A DNA stretch of 64,000 nucleotides, taken from assembly GCA_002898555.1 (NCBI GenBank), contig BEHR01000004.1, positions 60,764 to 124,763 on the forward strand, read 5' to 3'. This stretch comes from a bacterium HR15 (lineage in GTDB: Bacteria > Armatimonadota > Fimbriimonadia > Fimbriimonadales > GBS-DC). A program made the translations under genes and the position numbers. Numbering within the stretch: position 1 is the stretch's first letter; each line of letters opens with the position of its first letter. Positions 8,725 through 16,229 of this stretch are shown in pieces. A model generated the notes under the pieces. It worked only from the letters and a program-made list of their open reading frames with translations. It was not told where the DNA came from and ran no database searches.

Positions 8725-9500
8725 ATGCGACGGCAGCCATTGCTGGCGCGACCTTTGGCGAAGCGGTGCGCAAGCGCGTGTTGATGGTCATTCTGCTGGC
8801 GGCGCTGGTGATTATCCTGATTAGCCCGGCCTTTGAACCGTTCGCTGGGCGGGGTCAGCGCACGCTCGTGATGAGCTTCGGCTTCGGTATCATCCAGCTT
8901 GCGGGAACCTTTATCGCGATTATCCTTTGCACGGGGCTGATCCCCACCGAAATCGAACGGCGCACCATCTACACCATCCTTTCCAAACCCGTCCAGCGCT
9001 GGCAATTCGTGCTGGGCAAGCTGTTGGGTGCAATTGGCACGCTCGCCTTCATCTACGCCATGATGGGACTGGTGTTCCTGCTCGTCACCCGGCTCTCGCT
9101 GGGCGCGTTCGAGCCGCAGGTGATTAAGGGTATCGTCATGTTCTTTTTCCAGAGTTCGCTGCTGGCGTCGGTAACGCTCTTCTTCTCCACCTTCGTCTCA
9201 CCGCTGGTGAACTACTTCCTGTCGGCAGGTGTGTTCCTGATGGGCAACTTGATGAGCACCTTCCTGGAAACCATTCAGCGCAACCCAGAAGTCACCCCAC
9301 TGACCCGCATTCCGGTACAGATCCTGACCATTATCCTGCCGAACTTCGCGAACTTCAATATTCAGAACCCGATTATCAACCCGGAGCAGGTGCTGACCGA
9401 TGAACTGGCATACTTCATTCAGACCATTGCCTACGCGATTGTGTATATGGCGTTGCTGCTGGTGGGCAGTATCTTGATCTTCAATCAGCGGGAGATGTGA
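8721..9500 (+). CDS. ABC-2 type transporter permease
   Basis: A membrane protein of 259 residues with about six hydrophobic segments, starting with the helix at residues 18-36 and ending with one just before the short cytosolic tail NQREM. The segment TEIERRTIYTILSKPVQRWQFVLGKLLGA is the coupling region typical of ABC-2 permeases. It is the membrane half of the exporter encoded by the preceding gene, which it overlaps by four bases. The ATG at 8721 is preceded by GGGAGG. Confidence 0.9.
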   Translation: MNATAAIAGATFGEAVRKRVLMVILLAALVIILISPAFEPFAGRGQRTLVMSFGFGIIQLAGTFIAIILCTGLIPTEIERRTIYTILSKPVQRWQFVLGKLLGAIGTLAFIYAMMGLVFLLVTRLSLGAFEPQVIKGIVMFFFQSSLLASVTLFFSTFVSPLVNYFLSAGVFLMGNLMSTFLETIQRNPEVTPLTRIPVQILTIILPNFANFNIQNPIINPEQVLTDELAYFIQTIAYAIVYMALLLVGSILIFNQREM

Positions 9501-9504
9501 GGCG

Positions 9505-10716
9505 ATGAGAAAGAGATCGGGCAAGTTGTGGGCGGTTCTGGCAGTGCTGTTTGTGTTGCAGGCGGGGCTGCAATGGCGCATTTTGCCCCTCTGGAGCAAG
9601 AATTATGCGCCCAAGCAAGCGGCGCCGGTAGGGCTGTCGCCTGAGCAGCTGCTGGTCGCCTTTGCGGGCTTCCGCGAGTTCCTGGCAGGGATGTTGTGGG
9701 TACGGGCAGATGGCTTCTTCCATTCGGGCAACTACGACGCTATCCTTCCGATGCTGCGCTTGGTGACATGGCTCGACCCACACAATATCGATGTGTACAC
9801 CACCGGCGCGTGGCACATGGGCTATAACTTCACCGACGAGGCACAACGCTCTGACCGACGCTATATCCCCCTCGCGCTCAAGTTCCTCGATGAAGGTATC
9901 GAAAACAACCCCACTGTGTGGGACCTCTATTTTGAGATGGGCTGGATGTATTTCCACAAGATTCAAGACCCCGTGAACGCCGTGCCGTGGCTGCAGAAGG
10001 CGAATGAGTTCCCTGATATGATCCCCGCCCGACGGCATACGCTGGCGCACGCCCTGTTCAAAGCCGGGCGATTCGATGAATCGATCGATGTGTGGTCGCG
10101 CCTGATCCTCGACGCCGAAAAGGAGCGACACAGAGATTGGGAAAGCCATACCCTGTATGATGTGCGCGTCAAAAACATGGAGGAATCGCTGCTGGATGTT
10201 GTGCGTCGCTACGGACCGGAGCCGGAAACACAGCCGCCACTCAATATGCATTTTGACGCGACGGTGAAGGTGGTGCGCCCGAAGGTGATCCTGGTGGAAG
10301 GACGCTTAGCAATCCCCACCATCGGTGCGCGTGTGACGGTTATCTTGCGCGACAAAGGCAAAACCATCAACTACTCACCGAAGGCGCTAAAGGTGTTCAC
10401 CTTCGAAGTGGATAAGGACCTCACCTATATGCAGGACTCGATAGCGGTGCGCGATATGAAGTTCCGCCGTGAAATCGACATGAGCAAAGACCCTAAAATG
10501 TACCCCTTCAAGGCGCCCGAGTATGAGGTGGAGTTCATTTTCGACCCGCGCTACGCTTCGCCCCAGATTCAAGACCGCATCGGCACAGATGGGGTGGGCA
10601 TGACCGACGATCGCTATCTCGATACCCGCGACCCCTCCGCCCGCATGCTGCGCAAGGTGGTCACACTCACGCGGGAGGAAATTCTCATGATTGGTAAACC
10701 TGCCAGCAACCGATGA
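9505..10716 (+). CDS. TPR-like membrane-anchored protein of the ABC operon
   Basis: A 403-residue protein starting four bases after the permease stop codon. It has an N-terminal membrane helix (residues about 9-26), then a helical part with TPR character (about residues 90-200: repeated pairs such as NPTVWDLYFEMGWMYFHKI and ARRHTLAHALFKAGRFDESIDVWSRLI), then a beta-rich C-terminal half. Position suggests an accessory component of the exporter facing the periplasm. I do not recognise a named family. Confidence 0.75.
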   Translation: MRKRSGKLWAVLAVLFVLQAGLQWRILPLWSKNYAPKQAAPVGLSPEQLLVAFAGFREFLAGMLWVRADGFFHSGNYDAILPMLRLVTWLDPHNIDVYTTGAWHMGYNFTDEAQRSDRRYIPLALKFLDEGIENNPTVWDLYFEMGWMYFHKIQDPVNAVPWLQKANEFPDMIPARRHTLAHALFKAGRFDESIDVWSRLILDAEKERHRDWESHTLYDVRVKNMEESLLDVVRRYGPEPETQPPLNMHFDATVKVVRPKVILVEGRLAIPTIGARVTVILRDKGKTINYSPKALKVFTFEVDKDLTYMQDSIAVRDMKFRREIDMSKDPKMYPFKAPEYEVEFIFDPRYASPQIQDRIGTDGVGMTDDRYLDTRDPSARMLRKVVTLTREEILMIGKPASNR

Positions 10717-10768
10717 CTATCGGATCGGGTCAGGCAAGCCCATCTGATCTACTCTAAAGGAGCCAACG

Positions 10769-11674
10769 ATGAAGTTCCTATTCTCAGGCGAGGAACAGCC
10801 GTCGAATCCTGGAGGGCGACTGCGCCTGCTCTGGCAGGAACGCAGTTATATTCTGATGCCCGGCGTCTATAACGCTATTTTGGCGCGGCTGGTGCAATTT
10901 CACGGCTTTGACGCCCTCTACATCTCGGGCGCAGGCGTCACCAATAGCCTGCTGGGACTGCCCGACCATGCCTTCATCACGCTGCCCGAGATGGCGCAGG
11001 TGTGTAGTTATATCACCAGCGTTATCTCCATCCCAGCAGTGGCGGATGCCGATACCGGCTATGGCGAAGTGCTACAAGTCGCACGCGCGGTGCAGATGTT
11101 GGAGCGCGCGGGGCTGGCAGGCATTCATATCGAGGACCAGATGAATCCGAAGCGGTGTGGACACTTAGAAGGCAAGGAATTAATTCCCACTCAGCAGATG
11201 GTCGCCAAGATTCGCGCCGCAGTACAGGCACGCGAGAACCCCGACTTCGTGATTATCGCCCGCACCGACGCACGTGCCGTGGAGGGACTGCAGGGAGCTA
11301 TCGATCGCGCCCGCGCTTACGCCGATGCCGGGGCAGACGCCATCTTTCCCGAAGCGTTGCAATCGCCTGATGAGTTCGAGCGATTTGCCCGCGCCATATC
11401 CCTGCCCCTGATGGCGAACATGACCGAGTTCGGCAAAACCCCCTACCTCACCGCCCGCGAATTCGCCCAGCTCGGCTATAAAATGATTATCTTCCCGATG
11501 ACGCTCTTTCGGGTCATGATGAAGGCGGCGGAACACGCCCTGCAGACATTGAAAGAGCATGGCACGCAAAAACCCCTGCTGGAACAGATGCAGACCCGCG
11601 CGGAGCTGTATGAGCTGCTGGAATATGAGCGTTTCCTGGCATTTGACCGCTCGCTGTTGAAGCCGAGCGAGTAG
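10769..11674 (+). CDS. prpB: Isocitrate lyase/PEP mutase family enzyme, probably methylisocitrate lyase
   Basis: A 301-residue enzyme of the isocitrate lyase/PEP mutase superfamily. The catalytic loop PKRCGHLEGKELI matches methylisocitrate lyases, which split 2-methylisocitrate into pyruvate and succinate in propionate breakdown. Metal-binding acidic residues appear in ADADTGYG and IHIEDQ, and IARTDAR is conserved. AAAGGAG stands seven bases before the ATG. No methylcitrate synthase or dehydratase is adjacent, so the pathway is not shown by context; oxaloacetate decarboxylase-like relatives are an alternative. Confidence 0.78.
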   Translation: MKFLFSGEEQPSNPGGRLRLLWQERSYILMPGVYNAILARLVQFHGFDALYISGAGVTNSLLGLPDHAFITLPEMAQVCSYITSVISIPAVADADTGYGEVLQVARAVQMLERAGLAGIHIEDQMNPKRCGHLEGKELIPTQQMVAKIRAAVQARENPDFVIIARTDARAVEGLQGAIDRARAYADAGADAIFPEALQSPDEFERFARAISLPLMANMTEFGKTPYLTAREFAQLGYKMIIFPMTLFRVMMKAAEHALQTLKEHGTQKPLLEQMQTRAELYELLEYERFLAFDRSLLKPSE

Positions 11675-11723
11675 GGGCAACTCTTGTTGCCTGCCCCTCG
11701 TCGGGGCAATCCCTGCGGTTGCC
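11671..11723. repeat. Two hairpin repeats of the GTAGGGGCA type (family C)
   Basis: Copy one (11671-11697) pairs GGCAAC with GTTGCC around TCTT and overlaps the prpB stop codon. Copy two (11701-11723) pairs GGCAA with TTGCC. Neither is followed by a T-run, so they are not standard terminators, although they could protect the prpB mRNA 3' end. Related GGGGCAGAC copies lie at 26364-26424. Confidence 0.65.
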
Positions 11724-11744
11724 ATTTGAAGCGAACGGCGGATA

Positions 11745-12923
11745 ATGAATGGCGAAATGACAAACTTGTATGTAGCGGATAAATTGCAACGGGTGACGCC
11801 TGCCTATCCGGATGACAGCCTGCTTCGTGCAGCGGAGCTGCTGGTGCAGGGTGGTGCAGGTGTGTTGCCCATCGTGTCGGCAGGCGAGCCTATTGGCATC
11901 CTGACCGAGCAACGGCTACGCGAGGCAATCGCTGCCGGCGCGAACTGGTCAGAACCGGTGGGCGATTGGATGGAGGAAGCATTCACCCCCATCCGCATCG
12001 AGACGCCCGTCGAAACAGCCGCCACCTATTTGGCGAACTCGATGTTGCCCGCGATTGGTGTCGATGCGTGGGGTCGCTATGTCGGAGTTGTCAGCCTGGC
12101 TCATCTCATCGCACGTCCGGTGGCACCCGTGTCGGTCGGCACCATCGGCGGCATGGCGACCCCACTGGGCGTCTATCTGACAAACGGCATCGTGCGGGCA
12201 GGCGCAGGCGATATTGGGCTTGCGCTCACCGGTGCCCTGCTGCTTATCCTCTACCTCGCCGCCAGCTGGATGGTCATGGGCAGCGCGCAATGGGCGCAAA
12301 CGCACTTGGGCATCCCGCTGCTCAGCTACTACGACTCGCCGTATGCCTACACCTGGCTGGCGAGCGACCTGATGGGGCTGATGCTGCGCGCCTCCGAGTT
12401 TCTACTCTTCCTGCTGTTGATGCGCATGCTGCCGATAGCGGGCACCCATGCCGCCGAGCATATGGTGGTGCATGCCATCGAACGGGGCGAGCCGCTGGTG
12501 CTGGAAGTGGTGCGTCGCATGCCGCGGGTGCATCCGCGCTGCGGCACCAACCTGGTGGCGGGTGTGGCGCTCTTTCTGGGACTGGCAAACTTCCTGCAGG
12601 GCATGATGCCCGAAATGAGCGAAATGCGCGACCTCGCGCTGTTGTTCGCCTTGCTGGCGACCGTGCTGTTCTGGCGACCCTTTGGCGAGCTGCTCCAGTG
12701 GCTGGCGACGACGAAACCCCCAACCGATCAGCAATTGTTGCGGGCGATTCGGGTGGGCGAGCAACTGTTGCAACGGGCACGCCCGTACAGCGGGGTGGTG
12801 CCGCCTTTCGGCATCCGTCTGCTGCGCACAGGTCTGCCCCAGATTCTGCTGGGCGCATGGGGCACGCTCGCCCTGCTGAGCCTGCTGGAACGGCTGTTGG
12901 GCATCACCTTGATCCTGGGATAG
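11745..12923 (+). CDS. CBS-pair domain fused to DUF1385 membrane domain
   Basis: The 392-residue protein begins with a CBS pair (about residues 8-125), a regulatory module that usually binds adenine nucleotides. A DUF1385 (YqhQ-like) membrane domain follows, marked by IGGMATPLGVYLTNGIVRA, THAAEHMVVHAIE and HPRCGTNLVAGV. Several hydrophobic helices are evident. DUF1385 function is unknown; the conserved His/Glu/Cys residues hint at metal binding. No ribosome site is evident before ATG 11745, and ATG 11757 is an alternative. The MBL-rhodanese gene follows after 14 bases. Confidence 0.8.
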   Translation: MNGEMTNLYVADKLQRVTPAYPDDSLLRAAELLVQGGAGVLPIVSAGEPIGILTEQRLREAIAAGANWSEPVGDWMEEAFTPIRIETPVETAATYLANSMLPAIGVDAWGRYVGVVSLAHLIARPVAPVSVGTIGGMATPLGVYLTNGIVRAGAGDIGLALTGALLLILYLAASWMVMGSAQWAQTHLGIPLLSYYDSPYAYTWLASDLMGLMLRASEFLLFLLLMRMLPIAGTHAAEHMVVHAIERGEPLVLEVVRRMPRVHPRCGTNLVAGVALFLGLANFLQGMMPEMSEMRDLALLFALLATVLFWRPFGELLQWLATTKPPTDQQLLRAIRVGEQLLQRARPYSGVVPPFGIRLLRTGLPQILLGAWGTLALLSLLERLLGITLILG

Positions 12924-12937
12924 GAGGAGTGATAAAA

Positions 12938-14353
12938 ATGATCTTTCGCCAGATTTACGAGGATGGACTGGCACAAGCCTCCTACCTGTTCGGTTGTCCC
13001 GTGACAGGTGAAGCGATGGTGATTGACCCGCGCCGCGATATCGATGTCTATTTGGAGGAGGCACAGCGCCACGATTTGCGCATCGTGGCAGTTGGCGAGA
13101 CCCACATCCATGCCGATTACCTTTCGGGAGCGCGCGAGCTGGCGCATGCAACAGGTGCCACCCTCTACCTTTCCGACGAGGGCGATGAAACTTGGAAATA
13201 CCGCGGTCTGGCGGGCTTCGATGTCCGCTGGCTCAAACATGGCGACGAGTGGCTCATCGGGAATATAAAGGTCAAAGCCCTGCATACGCCTGGACACACC
13301 CCCGAACACCTCACCTTTTTGCTCTTTGAGAACGGGGATGCGAGCGAACCGCTGATTGCGCTCACAGGCGATTTTGTCTTCGTGGGCGATGTGGGGCGAC
13401 CCGATTTGTTGGAGCAAGTGGTTGGGTTGCAAGGCACCGCGGCAACAGGGGCACGATGGCTGTTCCGAAGCCTGCATAGGCAGCTGCTGAACCTGCCCGA
13501 CTATCTGCAAATCTGGCCAGGGCATGGGGCTGGCTCTGCTTGCGGCAAGGCGCTGGGCGCGCTGCCAGCGACCACGCTCGGCTATGAACGCCGCCATGCA
13601 TGGTGGGCGAAACCGCTGCAGACTGACGACGAAGAGCGGTTTGTGCGCGAGATTCTGGCGGACCAGCCAGAAGCACCCGCCTATTTCGCCCGCATGAAAC
13701 AGCTCAATCGCGACGGCATGCCGATTCTGGGCAAGCTGCCCCAACCGCCCAAGCTGACTCCTAACGCCTTCCACCAGATGCGGGACGCCGGTGCCATCGT
13801 GGTGGACACACGCGACAAGTACGCCTTCGCGGCTGGGCATCTACCCGGCGCAATCAACATCCCTGCGGGCAGGCATGTCTCCACATGGGCGGGCTGGCTG
13901 TTGCCCTATGACAAGCCGCTTGTGCTGCTTGCGCCTCCAGAGCAGATCGAGACACTGGTGCGTCAACTGATTCGCGTGGGATTAGACCACATCGCGGGCT
14001 ATATCCCCGCCCTGGAAGGGTACGCGCCTGCCGAACTGGAGACAGTGCATCAAATCAGTGCTTCCGAAGCGTACGCGCTATGGCAGCGAGGCGAGGCAAT
14101 GATTCTCGATGTGCGCGGTGCCTCAGAATACAAGGAGATGCATATCCCCGGTGCAGTTAACATCCATGCTGGGCGCGTGCTGCAGAGCCAGGCACATATC
14201 CCGCGCGACCAGCCCGTGATTGTCCATTGCCTCAGTGGCGATCGCTCCAGCATCGCTGTCAGCGCACTCATGGCGCACGGCTACCGAAACCTATTCAATC
14301 TGACAGACGGTATTCTTGCCTGGCAGCAGCAGGGTTATCCGCTCGAATGTTAG
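12938..14353 (+). CDS. Persulfide dioxygenase-like metallo-beta-lactamase with two rhodanese domains
   Basis: A 471-residue fusion for sulfane-sulfur handling. The MBL domain shows the iron ligands of the ETHE1/persulfide dioxygenase group: His56, His58 and Asp60 in THIHADYLSG, His116/His120 in HTPGHTPEH, Asp145 in LTGDFVF and His196 in WPGHG. Two rhodanese domains follow. The first (VVDTRDKYAFAAGHLPGA) lacks an active-site Cys; the second (ILDVRGASEYKEMHIPGA) has it in VHCLSGDRS. AGGAGG lies ten bases before the ATG. Likely cytoplasmic, oxidising glutathione- or protein-bound persulfide. Confidence 0.9.
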   Translation: MIFRQIYEDGLAQASYLFGCPVTGEAMVIDPRRDIDVYLEEAQRHDLRIVAVGETHIHADYLSGARELAHATGATLYLSDEGDETWKYRGLAGFDVRWLKHGDEWLIGNIKVKALHTPGHTPEHLTFLLFENGDASEPLIALTGDFVFVGDVGRPDLLEQVVGLQGTAATGARWLFRSLHRQLLNLPDYLQIWPGHGAGSACGKALGALPATTLGYERRHAWWAKPLQTDDEERFVREILADQPEAPAYFARMKQLNRDGMPILGKLPQPPKLTPNAFHQMRDAGAIVVDTRDKYAFAAGHLPGAINIPAGRHVSTWAGWLLPYDKPLVLLAPPEQIETLVRQLIRVGLDHIAGYIPALEGYAPAELETVHQISASEAYALWQRGEAMILDVRGASEYKEMHIPGAVNIHAGRVLQSQAHIPRDQPVIVHCLSGDRSSIAVSALMAHGYRNLFNLTDGILAWQQQGYPLEC

Positions 14354-14361
14354 TGGTGAGT

Positions 14362-14401
14362 TGGAGGGCAAGCCTTAGGCGTATAAGGGCAGACCTGTGT
14401 G
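14362..14401 (+). repeat. Truncated family D and family C repeat fragments
   Basis: TGGAGGGCAAGCC (14362-14374) is the start of a family D unit and GGGCAGACCTGTGTG (14387-14401) is the left half of a family C hairpin. Both are broken off, next to a half family-B palindrome. Confidence 0.5.
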
Positions 14402-14428
14402 CAAAATTGGCTTTTCCGACCCAGATGG
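14402..14428 (+). repeat. Left half of a family B palindrome
   Basis: The segment starts CAAAATTGGCTTTTCCG and continues ACCCAGATGG, matching the left arm and centre of the B copy at 24659-24708 at 24 of 27 positions, then stops abruptly. The matching right half appears at 18800-18824. Confidence 0.7.
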
Positions 14429-14502
14429 CAAAAACAACCCCAATCCCACCCCAAACCGTTGCAATTTCGATTCCGAAAGTGCCAAACGCCCCCACCTTGG
14501 AC

Positions 14503-14508
14503 TATAAT
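14503..14508 (+). promoter_or_regulatory. -10 box TATAAT before the GIGT-repeat protein
   Basis: TATAAT is followed after six bases by GGAGGA (14515-14520) and the ATG at 14526, giving a very short leader with a ribosome site. No -35 box is obvious. Confidence 0.55.
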
Positions 14509-14525
14509 GACAGCGGAGGACAACC

Positions 14526-16229
14526 ATGCGAACCTATCGGTTTGGGATATTGGGAACGATCCTGGCGCTCACCGCCAGCTTGGCTTGCGCCCAGCCGTTT
14601 ACTTATCAAGGGATGCTCAAGCAGAACGGCGCGCCCGTCAACGCGACGCTGTCTATGACCTTCAAACTCTACGACGCGCTTACAGGGGGCAATCAAGTAG
14701 GCTCCTCTATCACCCAGAATGTTGCGGTTCAGAACGGGCTGTTCACCGTGCAGTTGGACTTTGGTACTGTGTGGACGGGTTCGGATCGTTATTTGGAGAT
14801 TGCGGTTGGTTCCACGGTGTTATCGCCTCGTGTTCGGATTACGGCTGCGCCTTATGCGTCGTATGCGTCGTATGCAGGGCGTCCGTGGGTGCGCAGTGGG
14901 AGCAGTATCTTTTACACGGATGGGAATGTTGGGATAGGCACGAGCAGTCCGAGTGTGCGTTTGTCGCTGGGGAACGATAACGCGCACACGAAGCTGGCGA
15001 TCTGGGATGGTGGTTCGTTGGGCGTGTTGGGTTTGGGGGTTGGTGCGAGCCAGTTTCGTTTGCACTTGGCTAACTCCAGCAATCGCTTCTCGTTTTTGGA
15101 TGCGCCGAATGGGAACGAGATAATGACCATTCTGGGCAGCGGGAATGTTGGGATAGGCACGAGCAATCCGAGTGAGCGGTTGCATGTGAACGGCAACATT
15201 CGGTTAGCGAATGACGGTAGTATCTTTGGGTTGGATATGCTGGTCGGATCCAACGACCTGAAATTGTATGGCGATGCGACTGGCGGTCCTGATCTTCACA
15301 TTGCAGCGAACGGCAATGTGGGGATTGGCAGGATCATTCCCCAAGCGCGGCTGCATGTGAGTGGCACTGCCTTCTTCACGCAGGGTAACACCACCCTCCA
15401 GGTGCTGCCGAACCAGCTGTTCGATCAAATGGCGAGTAATACTGCCACTTTAGAGATCCCTGGCAACGGCACAATCGGCATCTGGGACTCGCTGAGCGTT
15501 CAGGGCGGACTGCATGTGGGAGGAAGCCCCTTCACTTTGGGGGGCGGGACAGACCCCTTCTGGCGCAGAGTTGAGGCAGGCTTGGTCCCTGCTTATAGCG
15601 GACTCTATGTAGGTTATTTCGTACTCCTCGGAGCCAACGGCAACAAAAACATTTTGTTGTCATACCGTGCCGGATATCCAGACCACGGCGCGGTAGTTGT
15701 TTACGACGCAAATGGCACCGCGCAAGCAGGGATGTATGTTGCTGATAACGGCTATGGAGTGGTATGGGGTGATTCCAAGCTCTTCCGCGTGCCTGACCCT
15801 GACGATGCCACGCGCGACATCTGGTACGGCTGCATCGAGGGTCCCGAACTCGCGATGTATGTGCGCGGCACTGCACGATTGGTCAACGGGCGCGCGCGCA
15901 TCGAGCTGCCCGACCACTTCCGCAAACTCGCCGACGAACAGGGCATGACCGTCCAACTCACGCCCCTTTCTCCCGAATCCGAGGGGCTCTGTGTACTTCA
16001 CAAGGGCTTAGATGGCATCGAGGTCGCAGAACTACGCAACGGGCGTGGCAACTACGAGTTCGATTGGCGTGTGGAAGCGGTGCGCAAGGAGCATCGCGAC
16101 TTTCGGGTGTACCGTCCTTGGGATGAGGTCTTGCTTGGCGGCACTGACCCAGCGCAGGCGTGGGAAGCCCGTCTGAAGTCCATTCAAGACCGACAAGCAC
16201 GACAGCAAGCGAAGGAGGCCAAACGATGA
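14526..16229 (+). CDS. Secreted surface protein with GNVGIGT repeats (tail-fibre-like)
   Basis: A 567-residue exported protein with a signal peptide (residues 1-22, ending LACA). It starts with a beta domain (FTYQGMLKQNGAPVNATL), then has repeats of the type GNVGIGTSSPS...RLHV seen in phage tail fibres and many bacterial surface proteins. The C-terminal third (from about residue 425) is distinct and contains IELPDHFRKLADEQG. Two 34-bp DNA segments (from 14922 and from 15141) differ at one base. The part from about 14760 to 15240 uses G/T-rich codons unlike its neighbours. Its stop codon overlaps the next start (ATGA). Confidence 0.75.
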   Translation: MRTYRFGILGTILALTASLACAQPFTYQGMLKQNGAPVNATLSMTFKLYDALTGGNQVGSSITQNVAVQNGLFTVQLDFGTVWTGSDRYLEIAVGSTVLSPRVRITAAPYASYASYAGRPWVRSGSSIFYTDGNVGIGTSSPSVRLSLGNDNAHTKLAIWDGGSLGVLGLGVGASQFRLHLANSSNRFSFLDAPNGNEIMTILGSGNVGIGTSNPSERLHVNGNIRLANDGSIFGLDMLVGSNDLKLYGDATGGPDLHIAANGNVGIGRIIPQARLHVSGTAFFTQGNTTLQVLPNQLFDQMASNTATLEIPGNGTIGIWDSLSVQGGLHVGGSPFTLGGGTDPFWRRVEAGLVPAYSGLYVGYFVLLGANGNKNILLSYRAGYPDHGAVVVYDANGTAQAGMYVADNGYGVVWGDSKLFRVPDPDDATRDIWYGCIEGPELAMYVRGTARLVNGRARIELPDHFRKLADEQGMTVQLTPLSPESEGLCVLHKGLDGIEVAELRNGRGNYEFDWRVEAVRKEHRDFRVYRPWDEVLLGGTDPAQAWEARLKSIQDRQARQQAKEAKR

